Positions 51,804 through 61,066 are shown, counted from the stretch's first letter. The stretch is 64,000 nt of DNA from Myxococcales bacterium (GCA_016712525.1 JADJQX010000007.1:2852001-2916000), one strand, 5' to 3'. Notes: generated from the letters alone by a model not told the origin. Translations and numbers: made by a program.

Positions 51804-52001
51804 TCAGCCGTAAGGGATGAGACGCTTGATGTGCTTCTCGAGCGTCTTGTCGACCATGTCGTTGTTGCGGAGGCGACGGATGCGCTTGCGCGACTTCTCC
51901 TGCATGCCGTGGTTGCCGCCCTGCTTGGGCCGGCGCACCCGGCCGGAGCCGGTCAGCTTGAACCGCTTTTTGGCGGTCTTTCGGGTTTTCATCTTGGGCA
52001 T
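51804..52001 (-). CDS. rpmI: 50S ribosomal protein L35
   Basis: 65 aa, full family length. The start MPKMKTRKTAKKRFKLTGSG and the ending KRLIPYG are characteristic. It is basic throughout and binds 23S rRNA. The ATG at 52001 is chosen by family start. With rplT it forms a two-gene unit. The leader upstream (52002-52376) may contain control elements of the operon; L20 autoregulation is known in other bacteria but its target cannot be confirmed here. Confidence 0.96.
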   Translation of the reverse strand: MPKMKTRKTAKKRFKLTGSGRVRRPKQGGNHGMQEKSRKRIRRLRNNDMVDKTLEKHIKRLIPYG

Positions 52002-52376
52002 TGTGGTGCTCCGTTTCGCTCCGGCCGAAGGCCGCTCCCGCGGAGACTCGAGGGTGCTCGAGGCTCGGGGTGCGTTTTTTTGCCCGCCGAAAGCGTGAAG
52101 GACGGGCGTTATCGCCGACCCGATGCCCTCTGTCAAGCCGGGCTCGGCCAAGAAACGCGCCAGGGAGGCTTTCGGAGCCCGAGGCCGGCTCGATTGTAAA
52201 AATGAAGTTACTTCCCTTGCGGAAGCGAATGGTCGTTCCCACGGTGGTGGCGTCGCTCGAGGGTGCGTGGTGCACCGGAGAGCGGCGCGTTTTCCCACGA
52301 ATCGAGGGAGGGGCCCCGAGGCGCACCAAGGCGCGCTCGTGTCCTCTTTTTCCCTCGAAGGCCATCGGAGCACATC
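52002..52376. other. 375-bp intergenic region between rpmI and a divergent SDR gene
   Basis: No gene is evident. Features seen are CTCGAG-GGTG-CTCGAG (52047-52062), a run of seven T (52075-52081) and TACAAT on the minus strand (complement of 52193-52198), a good -10-like word for rpmI. No matching -35 was found at proper spacing. The region probably holds the rpmI-rplT promoter and leader and, at its right end, the SDR promoter. Confidence 0.45.
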
Positions 52377-53258
52377 ATGAACGTCGTCATCACGGGCACG
52401 AGCAGCGGCTTTGGAAAGATCACCGCGAAGCACCTCGCACGGGCGGGGCACACGGTCTTCGCGACCATGCGCGGGGTCTCCGGCAAGAACGCCCCTGCCG
52501 CGGACGAGCTCCGCACCTTCGCCGCCTCGGAGAAGGTGGCTCTCCACGTGCTCGAGCTCGACGTCACGGACGACGCCTCGGTGGCCGACGCCGTCGCGCG
52601 CATCGAGGCCGTAGGGCCCATCGACGTCGTCATCAACAACGCGGGCTTCGGCTACTTCGGCCACGGCGAGTCGATCTCGGCCGACCAGCTCGCGCACCAG
52701 CTCGACGTGAACGTGGTCGGGGTGCAGCGGGTGAACCGCGCGGTCCTGCCCGGCATGCGTGCGCGGCGCTCGGGGCTCCTCGTGCACGTCACGAGCGGTC
52801 TCGGTCGCATCGTCCTGCCGACGCTCGGAGTGTACGGGGCGAGCAAATTCGCGCTCGAGGCGCTCGCCGAGGCGTACCGCTACGAGCTCGCGGCGCTCGG
52901 GATCGACTCGGTGATCGTGCAGCCCGGAGCCTTCGCCACCGGGTTCTTCGGCAACGTGCCCGACGTCGCGAGCCCCGAGCGAGGCTCGGCGTACGGTGCG
53001 GCCGCCGACCTCGGTCAGAAGCTCGGAGAGGCCATGCACGGCATGACCACGGCGAAGGACGCGCCGGACCCGGTGCTCATCGCCGAGGCCATCGCAGAGC
53101 TCATCGCGACCCCGGTGGGGCGCCGCCCGCTCCGCACCGTCGTCGATCCGCTCACGGGCCAAGGTACGGTGGCCATCAACGGGGTCGCGTCCGAGGTCCA
53201 GCGCGGCGTCTTCGAGGCGATGGGGCTCTCCGCGTTCCTCGAGCCGCGCGCCTCGTGA
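52377..53258 (+). CDS. Short-chain dehydrogenase/reductase
   Basis: 293 aa from the ATG at 52377, with GGAG six bases upstream; the upstream extension of the frame is Arg-rich and non-family. Classical SDR features: TGTSSGFGKITAKHLARAG (TGxxxGxG nucleotide site, about 5-23), DVTDDASV (adenine ring), NNAGFGYFG, active-site Ser in VTSGLGR and the Y-x3-K of YGASKFALEAL. It is an NAD(P)-dependent oxidoreductase; substrate unknown. The C-terminal part contains a flexible substrate loop. It precedes the amidase gene by 68 bases on the same strand. Confidence 0.93.
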   Translation: MNVVITGTSSGFGKITAKHLARAGHTVFATMRGVSGKNAPAADELRTFAASEKVALHVLELDVTDDASVADAVARIEAVGPIDVVINNAGFGYFGHGESISADQLAHQLDVNVVGVQRVNRAVLPGMRARRSGLLVHVTSGLGRIVLPTLGVYGASKFALEALAEAYRYELAALGIDSVIVQPGAFATGFFGNVPDVASPERGSAYGAAADLGQKLGEAMHGMTTAKDAPDPVLIAEAIAELIATPVGRRPLRTVVDPLTGQGTVAINGVASEVQRGVFEAMGLSAFLEPRAS

Positions 53259-53326
53259 CCGCTCGCCGCGGCGGGTGCTCCACGGCCTCATGGAGCACCC
53301 GGCACGAACCGCGGTAAGGTAGCCGG

Positions 53327-54814
53327 GTGACCCCCGAAGAGTACCTCACCTACGACGCCCTCTCCCTCGCCGAGCTCGTCCGCACGAAGAAGGCCTCGGC
53401 CCGCGAGCTGCTTCAGGTCGCGACCGCCGTGCTCGATCGCGAGAACCCGAAGATCAACGCGGTCGTGCACAGGCTCGACGCGCAGGCCAAAGCGGCGGCC
53501 GAGGCCGATCCAGCGGGCGCCTTCGGCGGGGTACCGTTCCTCGTGAAGGACCTCGACGGGGTGCTCGCCGATGCGCCCTACAACGCCGGCTCGCGCGCGC
53601 TGCGTGGGCACGTGGCCAAGGACGACACCGAGCTCTTCGCGCGGTACCGGAAGCTCGGCGTCGTATTCCTCGGAAAGACGAACACGCCCGAGCTCGGGCT
53701 CCTCGCGATCACCGAGCCGGAGCTCCACGGGCCGACCCGCAACCCCTGGAACCTCGGGCACACCCCGGGAGGCTCGTCGGGTGGCTCCGCCGCCGCCGTG
53801 GCCGCGGGCATCGTCCCCGTCGCGCACGCAGGCGACGGGGGCGGCTCGATCCGCATCCCCGCCTCGGCGTGCGGTCTCTTCGGCTTGAAGCCGACCCGCG
53901 GGCGCATGCCGCTCGGACCCCACAAGGGCGAAGGGTGGCACGGGCTCGTCGTGCCGCACGTGGTCTCGCGCACGGTCCGCGACAGCGCCGCGTTCCTCGA
54001 CGCGACCCACGGCCCCGACGTCGGCGCGCCCTACGTCGCCCTCGCCCCGAAGGGCTCGTTCCTCTCGGCGACGCTCGAGCCCGAGAAGAAGCCGCGCCTC
54101 CGCATCGGCTTCTCGGCGCGCTCGATCCTCGGCGACAAGACCCACGACGACTGCCGGGACGCCCTCGACGCGGCGATGAAGGCCTGCGAGGCGCTGGGCC
54201 ACGAGCCGGTCCCCGTCGAGATCCCCATCGACCGCGACGCCGTGCGGATCGCGTACCTCACGATCGTGGCCGCGGGCGCGGCGTACGGCGTCGAGGAGCT
54301 CGCGCGCACGGCCGGGAAGCCCGTACACCCGGACGACTTCGAGCCGCCGACGTGGTTCCTTGCCCAGCTCGGGCGGGCCTTCTCCGCCCTGGATCTCGAG
54401 CGCGCGCGAGCCACCCTCTTCGCCGTGCAGCGGCAGGTCGGCCGCCTCTTCGAGACGATCGACGTGCTCTCGACGCCGACGCTCGCGTATCCCCCGGCGA
54501 AGGTGGGTGAGCTCGCGCTGAAACCCGCCGAGCGTGTCGGCCTCCGTGCGCTCCGCGCCGTGCCCGCCAAGCCTCTCCTCGAGCGGGCGCTCTTCGAGCT
54601 CGCGAAGAACGCGCTCGAGCGGACGCCGAACACGATGCTCTTCAACATGACGGGTCAGCCCGCGATGAGCGTGCCGCTCTCCGAGAGCCGAGAGGGGTTG
54701 CCGGTCGGCGTGCAGTTCGTAGGAAAAATGGGCCACGAAGAGACCCTCTTCGCGCTCGCCGCCGAGCTCGAGCTCGCGAAGCCTTGGATCGCCCGACGCC
54801 CCAAGCTCCGCTGA
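53327..54814 (+). CDS. Amidase-signature family hydrolase
   Basis: 495 aa from a GTG at 53327. Amidase-signature enzymes use a Ser-cisSer-Lys triad to hydrolyse amides. All three are visible: Lys in FLVKDLDG (about 73), and the two Ser in the Gly/Ser-rich signature HTPGGSSGGSAAAVAAGIVP followed by GDGGGSIRIPASACGLFGLKPTRGR. The KTNTPELG block is also present. It is close to GatA/AtzF/6-aminohexanoate-cyclic-dimer hydrolase types, but no GatB or GatC lies nearby, so it is not part of a tRNA amidotransferase. Substrate unknown. Cytosolic. Confidence 0.92.
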   Translation: MTPEEYLTYDALSLAELVRTKKASARELLQVATAVLDRENPKINAVVHRLDAQAKAAAEADPAGAFGGVPFLVKDLDGVLADAPYNAGSRALRGHVAKDDTELFARYRKLGVVFLGKTNTPELGLLAITEPELHGPTRNPWNLGHTPGGSSGGSAAAVAAGIVPVAHAGDGGGSIRIPASACGLFGLKPTRGRMPLGPHKGEGWHGLVVPHVVSRTVRDSAAFLDATHGPDVGAPYVALAPKGSFLSATLEPEKKPRLRIGFSARSILGDKTHDDCRDALDAAMKACEALGHEPVPVEIPIDRDAVRIAYLTIVAAGAAYGVEELARTAGKPVHPDDFEPPTWFLAQLGRAFSALDLERARATLFAVQRQVGRLFETIDVLSTPTLAYPPAKVGELALKPAERVGLRALRAVPAKPLLERALFELAKNALERTPNTMLFNMTGQPAMSVPLSESREGLPVGVQFVGKMGHEETLFALAAELELAKPWIARRPKLR

Positions 54815-54981
54815 TCGGCCGCGAGCGCGCGGGAGCGCGAGGCAGAGGTGGGAGAGGTATGGCGACGTATGCGGGGAAACCTCGCCTCGTGCTGTCGTCC
54901 TTTCCGGCGACGGCGCACGGAATCCCTCGTGCTAAAACAAGGTGTTGGGCGAAGGTCGCCCGCCTTCTTCCGGGAGATTCC

Positions 54982-57030
54982 ATGCACCTGTCGTCGCGCA
55001 CCTCGGTCTGGCTGCTCCTCGCGTCCGCGTTCACCTTCTCGGGCGTGACGGGTCTCGGCTGTTCCACGACGGAAGAGCCCCCTCCAACCGACGACGCCGG
55101 TACCTCTCCCGACGGCAGCACGCCCTCTCCCGACGGCAGCACGCCCACTCCCGACGGCAGCACGCCGGACGCGGCGAAGCCCGACTGCGTGAAATCCGAC
55201 GACTGCGCGAGCAAGGTCTGCGACGTCGCCAAGGGCAAGTGCCTCGAGCCCACCTGCGAGGACGGCGCGCAGAACCAGGACGAGAGCGACATCGACTGCG
55301 GCGGCGCCAAGTGCAAGAAGTGCGACACGCAGAAGAAGTGCAAGGCCGGCGCGGACTGCACGAGCAAGGTCTGCAAAGACGGGGTCTGCCAAGCCCCCAC
55401 CTGCACGGACACGACCGAGAACGGCACCGAGAGCGACGTCGACTGCGGCGGCGCGGCGTGCGGCAAGTGCGTCGATGGCAAGAACTGCAAGGTGCGCAGC
55501 GACTGCCAGAGCGACGTGTGCACGGCGGGCAAGTGCGCGACCCCGAGCTGCAACGACGGCGCGAAGAACGGCACCGACACGGACATCGACTGCGGTGGCC
55601 CGGCCTGCCCGCGCTGCGGGGACGGCAAGGACTGCCTCGTGGCGAACGACTGCACGAGCGGCGTCTGCGCGGACAAGGGCATGGGGCTGAAGTGCCAGCC
55701 GCCCACCTGCATGGACGGCGTGAAGAACCAGGACGAGACCGACGTCGACTGCGGCGGCGCGACGTGCGCGGGCTGCGGAATGGGCCAGGCGTGCCTCACC
55801 GGCTCCGACTGCGCGAGCCAGGGATGCAACTACAACAAGGTCTGCGCGGCCGGCCGTAGCTGCGTCGCCCACTACGGCGGCGACACGTGCGGTGCGGGCG
55901 GCGAAGGCGGCATCGGCGCCGAGGCCTGGGAGGACTGCTGCACGACGGCGCCCGTCACCGTGGGTGGGAACACCGTCCAGCTCGACAAATACCAGGTCAC
56001 CGCCGGGCGCATGCGCGTCTTCCTCGAGAGCATCGGGTACGACGTGCGAGGCTTCGTCCAGGGCGCGCGCGCGGCCGGCAAGGTGCCCGTCATTCCGGGC
56101 AACGCGGCCGGGCGCACGGTGCTCGAGCCCTCGTGGGACCTCTACCTGCCCACGAGCTTCAACGGCGACAACGGCGCGGGCGAGCTCTCGGGATGCGCCC
56201 AGCGCGACTGCACCGGGGGCACCAACCCGAACTGCACCTGCACCCCTGGAACCGACTTCCGCGGCGTGTACACGGCGGCGCGGCGACACATCGGTGGGTT
56301 CATCTTCAACGGCAACGCCCAGACGGGCACCGGCTGCTTCGCCGGGGCCCCGGGGACCCACGCCTACCGCTTCGATACCGTCGACGAGGGCATCGCGCCC
56401 GAGTTCGATCAGAACGTCTACGACACGAAGTCCATGCAGTGCGTCGACTACCTCGTCGCGCAGGCGTTCTGCGTGTGGGACGGCGGACGCCTCGAGACCC
56501 TCGCCGAGTGGCAGGCGGCGTGGGGCGCCCAGACGACGCCCCCGTGGCGCGACGTCGACGACCGCCTCCCGGTCCTGCCCGAGGAGCGCGGCCTCGCCAC
56601 GAACCGCGGCGACCAGACGTACTGGGGCTGCCGCTTCCCGTGGGCCACGGACGCCGCTCACCCTCAATGTGGGCTCACGTGGGACATCGCCACGCGCTCC
56701 CTCGAGCTCGCCAACTACCGGTACAGCTACGAGTTCCCGAAGCTCCGGGCCACGCAGACCGACTACATCTCGTTCATCTCGGCGCCGGGCCGCACCCGCG
56801 GACGTGGTCCCGGCGGCCACGCCGACCTGCTCGGCAACAACTTCGAGCTCACGTCGACCGTGAGCTTCACGGCGAGCTACGACGCGAGCGGGGAGTCTCC
56901 CATCGAGGCGCGCCACCGCTGGAGCGGCAACGGCTCGTGGGAGGTGCACGGCTACAGCCGAGGTGGCGGCAGCACGACGTTCCTCCTCAACAAGTACGGC
57001 AAGCTCGGGCTGCGTTGCGTGAAGCTCTGA
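54982..57030 (+). CDS. FGE-sulfatase-like domain lipoprotein with DCGG Cys-rich repeats
   Basis: 682 aa from the ATG at 54982, with GGGAG six bases upstream. Lipobox TGLGC (Cys27), then a DGSTP repeat linker. Residues about 68-290 hold four full and one partial repeats of about 48 residues ending in D-[IV]-DCGG-x2-C-x2-C, a myxobacterial surface-protein module. The C-terminal 370 residues resemble the formylglycine-generating/SUMF1 fold: VDYLVAQAFCVWDGGRLETLAEWQAAWG and the closing LGLRCVKL (like GFRCV). The Cys-bearing stretch of true FGE before the final RC is not conserved (GGGSTTFLLNKYG), so catalysis is doubtful and carbohydrate or protein binding is likelier. Surface location inferred. 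Confidence 0.82.
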   Translation: MHLSSRTSVWLLLASAFTFSGVTGLGCSTTEEPPPTDDAGTSPDGSTPSPDGSTPTPDGSTPDAAKPDCVKSDDCASKVCDVAKGKCLEPTCEDGAQNQDESDIDCGGAKCKKCDTQKKCKAGADCTSKVCKDGVCQAPTCTDTTENGTESDVDCGGAACGKCVDGKNCKVRSDCQSDVCTAGKCATPSCNDGAKNGTDTDIDCGGPACPRCGDGKDCLVANDCTSGVCADKGMGLKCQPPTCMDGVKNQDETDVDCGGATCAGCGMGQACLTGSDCASQGCNYNKVCAAGRSCVAHYGGDTCGAGGEGGIGAEAWEDCCTTAPVTVGGNTVQLDKYQVTAGRMRVFLESIGYDVRGFVQGARAAGKVPVIPGNAAGRTVLEPSWDLYLPTSFNGDNGAGELSGCAQRDCTGGTNPNCTCTPGTDFRGVYTAARRHIGGFIFNGNAQTGTGCFAGAPGTHAYRFDTVDEGIAPEFDQNVYDTKSMQCVDYLVAQAFCVWDGGRLETLAEWQAAWGAQTTPPWRDVDDRLPVLPEERGLATNRGDQTYWGCRFPWATDAAHPQCGLTWDIATRSLELANYRYSYEFPKLRATQTDYISFISAPGRTRGRGPGGHADLLGNNFELTSTVSFTASYDASGESPIEARHRWSGNGSWEVHGYSRGGGSTTFLLNKYGKLGLRCVKL

Positions 57031-57052
57031 GCATGTAGAGTGCAAATAACGA

Positions 57053-57080
57053 AGGCCCCGGGGTGCGAACCTCGGGGCCT
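57053..57080. terminator. Bidirectional terminator between the FGE-like and epimerase genes
   Basis: AGGCCCCGGGGT-GCGA-ACCTCGGGGCCT forms a 12-bp stem with one G-T wobble and a four-base loop. The two genes converge on it. Only a short T stretch follows on the plus strand (CGGCGTTTC), so it may depend on the strong stem. Confidence 0.7.
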
Positions 57081-57124
57081 CGGCGTTTCAAGCTTCGGGC
57101 CGCCGGCCCTGGGCCTCGCGAGCG

Positions 57125-58066
57125 CTACTTCGTGAACTCGCGGAAGGCGGCGAACGTCTTGGCGAGCCCCTCGCGGACCTTCACCTTCGGGTCGAAGCCG
57201 ATGAGCTCGCGTGCGGCCTCGATCGAGGCGAGCGAATCGCGGACGTCGCCGACGCGGGTCGGGCGGTAGTCGGCCTCGAGCTTGATGCCCGCCTCGGCGC
57301 CGATGTACTCGAGGAGCTGGTTCAGCGAGATGCGTTCGCCGCACGCGATGTTGACGACCTGCCCCTCGAGCTTGTTCTTGGTGTTGGCGGCGAGGAGGTT
57401 CGCGCCGACCGTGTTCGCGATGTAGCAGAAGTCCCGGGTCTGCTCGCCGTCACCGAAGATGACCGGCCGCGTGCGCTTGATGGCGGCGGTGATGAAGTTC
57501 GGGATGACGGCCGCGTACTGGCTCGTCGGATCTTGGCGGGGGCCGAAGACGTTGAAGTAGCGGAGGCTCAAGGTCTCGAGGCCGTAGAGCGCCGCGCTCA
57601 CGCGGAGGAGGTGCTCGCACGTGAGCTTGGACACCGCGTACGGCGACCTCGGCGAAGGCGCCATCGTCTCGACCTTGGGGAGGGTCGGTGTGTCTCCGTA
57701 GGCCGACGAGCTCGCCGCGAACACGATGCGCTTCACGCCCTTGTGGCGCGCCACGTCACAGAGCACCGTCGTGCCCTGCACGTTCACCATGAGCGAAAGC
57801 TGAGGCGTATCGACCGACCGCGAGACCGAGGGGATCGCCGCCTGGTGGAACACTACCTCGATCCCATCGAGGGCCCGGGCCATGGTGTCGGGATCGACGA
57901 TCGAGCCCTCGACGAGCTCGAAGTCCCCGGGCAGGCTCTGGAGGTTCTGCCTGCGCCCGGTGGCGAAGTCGTCGATGATGCGGACCTTCTCGCCGGCCGC
58001 GAGGAGCGCCTCGGCGATCGACGAACCAATGAAGCCCGCGCCCCCCGTGATCAGATACTTCGGCAT
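57125..58066 (-). CDS. NAD-dependent sugar epimerase/dehydratase (UDP-glucose/GlcNAc 4-epimerase type)
   Basis: 313 aa from the ATG at 58066 with GAGG six bases upstream; ATGs at 58072 and 58093 are less likely. Extended SDR with YLITGGAGFIGSSIAEALL (GxxGxxG), VDPDTMARAL, ASSSAYGDT (Ser) and SPYAVSKLTCE (Y-x3-K), then YFNVFGPRQDP. The sequence is of the GalE/WbpP/RmlB-like group and probably makes an activated sugar for the polysaccharide. It is divergent from the Wzc-like gene across 325 bp and likely part of the same pathway. Specificity between Glc/GlcNAc and other sugars cannot be decided from sequence alone. Confidence 0.9.
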   Translation of the reverse strand: MPKYLITGGAGFIGSSIAEALLAAGEKVRIIDDFATGRRQNLQSLPGDFELVEGSIVDPDTMARALDGIEVVFHQAAIPSVSRSVDTPQLSLMVNVQGTTVLCDVARHKGVKRIVFAASSSAYGDTPTLPKVETMAPSPRSPYAVSKLTCEHLLRVSAALYGLETLSLRYFNVFGPRQDPTSQYAAVIPNFITAAIKRTRPVIFGDGEQTRDFCYIANTVGANLLAANTKNKLEGQVVNIACGERISLNQLLEYIGAEAGIKLEADYRPTRVGDVRDSLASIEAARELIGFDPKVKVREGLAKTFAAFREFTK

Positions 58067-58328
58067 GGTCATCCTCGCTCTAGGCTTCGTCATCTAACAG
58101 GCCCCCGGCGGAGACTTCAACGGTTCGCGGCGACTGTCGGGAGATCACGAAAACGTTGCGTCTCGAGGGGGCCTCCGCGCAACGTGGGGCCCGCGTGGAC
58201 CGTCGACCGGCCCCGACACGAGGGCGACGGGCACGGCCGGGATACCTCGAACCGGGCCGAAACGGAGCAAGAATCATCATACATTTCGAGCATTTGCAAC
58301 ACGTGCAGGGCGGCGCCGAAACGGCCGA

Positions 58329-58357
58329 TTGTGGCCCCCCCTAGCGCCCTGTATGCT
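58329..58357 (+). promoter_or_regulatory. Candidate sigma-70 promoter of the wzc-like operon
   Basis: TTGTGG (58329-58334) and TATGCT (58352-58357) are separated by 17 bp, giving a start near 58364, 28 bases before the ATG at 58392. The rest of the 325-bp gap holds a CATTTCG-N2-CATTTG element at 58282-58296, shared with the dinB upstream region. No gene is seen in the gap. Confidence 0.4.
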
Positions 58358-58391
58358 ACGGCGGCACCGTGACTCACTCCCGGCTCCGCCC

Positions 58392-60249
58392 ATGAACACA
58401 AACCCGCACGCGTTCCCCCCCTATGGCGCGCCAGGTGGCATGCCCGGCGGCATGCCCGGAATGCCCCCCGCGGGCGGTCCCCCGGTGAACGAGCCCTCGA
58501 CCCGCGACCGGATCAACCGCGCGAAGACGATCGCCCGCCGCGCGGCCCAGCACTGGGTCGTCTCGATCATCATCCTCATCATCGGCTGCGTCGTCGCCAT
58601 CGTGCTCGCGATGAACACGAAGAGCGTCTACCGGTCCGAGGTCGTCATCGCGTTCCGCGCAGGGTTCAAGGTCGGCAAACAAGACGAGGGCCCGGCCGAG
58701 CGCGCCGCGCGGCTCAAGCCGAAGCTCGAGGAGCAGGTGAAGAGCCGCGCACGCCTCGAGAAGATGATCAAGGAGTTCAACCTCTACGAGAGCACGGTCA
58801 AGTCGCAGGGCATCATCACCGCCATCGACGAGATGCGCGACAAGTACGTCGGGTTCCGCGGGAAAGACAGCGAGCGCTTCGTCGTGTCTTTCGAGGCGAA
58901 CGACCCCGAGCTCGCCCGCAAGGTCACGCAGAGGCTCGCCGAATCCATCGTCGAAGAGTTCGGCAAAGAGGCGCTCACGCAAATCAAGCAGCAGGTCGAG
59001 TTCCTCACGGACCAGGAGACCAAGCTCCTCACCGAGCTCGACACCGCGAACCGAGAGCTCACGACCTTCCTCGCCGCGCACCCGGAAGTTCGCCGCCGAG
59101 ATGAAGAAAACCGGCGGAATGGCTCCGGGGCCGGGCGTGGGCTTCGGAACGCCGACGGCACCGGGCGGCGCACCGGGCGGGTCGCCGGTGGTGCTCTCGG
59201 CGGACCCGGCCCTCAACGCGCTCTTGCGCCAGCGCCAGCGGATCGAGTCGCAGCTCAAGGCCATCCAGGGCGGTGGCTCCGCGCCGGCGACGGTGCCCCC
59301 GGAGCTCGAGGCCCGCCGTGCGCGTGCCTCGGGGGAGCGAGACACCGCACAAAACATGGTCAACGAGGCCAACGCCGAGCTCGGACGGCTCCGCGCGAGC
59401 GGCATCAGCGACGAGCACCCCGACATGCGCGCGGCCAAAGCCAAAGTCACCGCGGCCAAGAACCAGCTCGGGGCGGCGGAAGCCAAAATTCGCGACATCG
59501 ACCAGGAGATCAAGCTCGCGCAGCAGTCGTCGACGGTGGCCCCTACGGCCGAGAACATCGACAAGCTCAAGAAGGAGCTCGCCGCCGTAGACGCCCAAAT
59601 CGCCGCGGCGCGGGGCGTGAAACACACCGGCGACGCGGGCGGCAAGATCGAGGAGCCGACGGGCATCGTGGGCCTCGAGACCTCGTTCCAGAAGCTCCTG
59701 CGCCGTAGCCAAGAGGCGCGCACGCAGCTGAACGAGCTCAAAGAGCAGGTGAACAAGGCCCGGCTCGAGCTCGCCAGCGAGCAGGCCAAGTCGAGCGACT
59801 CGCTCGACATCGCCGAGGCGGCCTTCCTCCCGACGAAGCCCTCGAAGGGCGGAAAATCGAAGACCGCGATGACCGGTGGTGGCGTGGCGCTCGTGCTCGC
59901 GGTGCTCTATGCCCTCGGGCGGGTGGCGTTCAGCGATCGCATCATCGATGCGGGAGACATCGAGTCTCTCCAGATCATCCCGGTCCTCGGCGTGCTGCCC
60001 AAGATTCCCGGCGCCGGTGTGGCAGCTCCGGCCGCGGCGGCAGGTCAACCCCCTGGCGCTCCCGGGGGTCGACCTTCCGGGCCCGGCGGCCCCCAAGGGC
60101 CCGGAGCCGGCCAGGGAGGTGTCGCTGGCGGCCCTGGCGCAGGCATGCCCCCCCATCGTGCCGGGTCAACCGCGCGCGCAAGGAGGGAGACCGACGTGAG
60201 GCTCCGAAATGCAGGTCCCGAGAGGGGGGTGAAGAGCCGTGGCGTATGA
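58392..60249 (+). CDS. Wzc/GumC-like polysaccharide co-polymerase, frameshifted
   Basis: Two frames read as one protein of about 618 aa if one base is removed. The first (58392-59100) has a Gly/Pro-rich start, a transmembrane helix (HWVVSIIILIIGCVVAIVL, about 54-72), a Wzz domain start (SVYRSEVVIAFR) and coiled coil to FLAAHPE. The second (59088 onward) continues FAAEMKKTGG, long coiled coils, a second helix (GVALVLAVLYALGRVAF) and a Pro/Gly-rich tail. At 59081-59090 the sequence CCCGGAAGTT would read HPEFAAE if one of the two A were absent. It controls chain length together with the ATPase gene that overlaps its end. The break may be real or an assembly error. Confidence 0.8.
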
Positions 60250-61066
60250 GTCTCCTTCCAAGACCCTCGTCGTCCAGCGCGGGGCCATGGTGCCGTCTTC
60301 CGGCGGAGGCGGGGCGATGGTCCCCGTCAGCGTGGGTGCTCCCGGTGCGGGGCCCGCCCCCGACTCGCCCGTTCGCGTAGTCCCCGCGTGGGCCGCGCCG
60401 CCCGACACGAAGGTGCTGGTCATGCTCGGCGACTCGGCGAGCGAGGCGACCACCTCGCTGCGCGTGCTTCGCCACAAGCTCGAGCAGAAGCGAGCGGAGG
60501 GCATGTGGACCTTCGCGGTCACGAGCCCGAAAGAGCGCGAGGGCAAGAGCACGTTCGCGACGCAGCTCGCGCTCGTCTTGTCGGAGTCGCAGCGCGCGCG
60601 CGTGCTCCTCGTCGAGGCCAACTTCTACAAGCCTACGCTCGCCACGATCTTGGGCTTCCGCGTCCCCCAGGGGTACGGATTCTCCGCTCAGATCGTGCGC
60701 AAGATGCGCGGGAGCATGGAGCCTTGGTGCGTGACGGCGCTCGGGCCGGCGCTCCACGTGCTCGCCGAAGCGCCCGGCGAGAAGACGTTCCCGGAGACGC
60801 TCCACTCGACGCACTTCCAGAACGCGATCGGCTTCTTGGCGCGTGGGTACGACTTCCTCGTGGTCGACTCGCCCAGCATCCTCGGCTCGGGCGACATGAA
60901 CGTCATCGAGAACGCGGTAGACGGGATCATCGTCGTCCTCAGGAGCAACCACTCCCGCACGGGCGACCTCCGAGATGCGGTGAAGCAGATCGGCGAGCGC
61001 AAGACCGTCGGGGCGGTGATCTGGGACTTCGAAGACCCCGACAGCCCCAAGAAGAAGAAGCGCTGA
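60239..61066 (+). CDS. BY-kinase-like/ParA-type ATPase of the polysaccharide operon
   Basis: 275 aa from a GTG at 60239, overlapping the wzc-like gene by 11 bases. The core is the Wzc/CpsD cytosolic fold: FAVTSPKEREGKSTFATQLALVL (Walker A) and YDFLVVDSPSI (Walker B). The Walker A' stretch reads VLLVEANFYKP, where tyrosine kinases have D-[AG]-D-x-R-x-P; the first Asp is Glu and the second is Asn. The C-terminus is KKKKR with no tyrosine cluster for autophosphorylation. It may be an inactive or non-kinase partner of the co-polymerase. It is the split counterpart of the C-terminal half of E. coli Wzc. It overlaps the next gene (TGATG). Confidence 0.82.
   Translation: MAYESPSKTLVVQRGAMVPSSGGGGAMVPVSVGAPGAGPAPDSPVRVVPAWAAPPDTKVLVMLGDSASEATTSLRVLRHKLEQKRAEGMWTFAVTSPKEREGKSTFATQLALVLSESQRARVLLVEANFYKPTLATILGFRVPQGYGFSAQIVRKMRGSMEPWCVTALGPALHVLAEAPGEKTFPETLHSTHFQNAIGFLARGYDFLVVDSPSILGSGDMNVIENAVDGIIVVLRSNHSRTGDLRDAVKQIGERKTVGAVIWDFEDPDSPKKKKR

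Noticed and set aside
53327..54814. GatA subunit of the tRNA amidotransferase
   Set aside because: The amidase signature fits many families, and gatB and gatC are not adjacent.
54655..57045. A 796-aa open frame on the minus strand
   Set aside because: It lies opposite the FGE-like gene and part of the amidase gene. It has no recognisable domain and is rich in Ala, Val, Arg and Gly.
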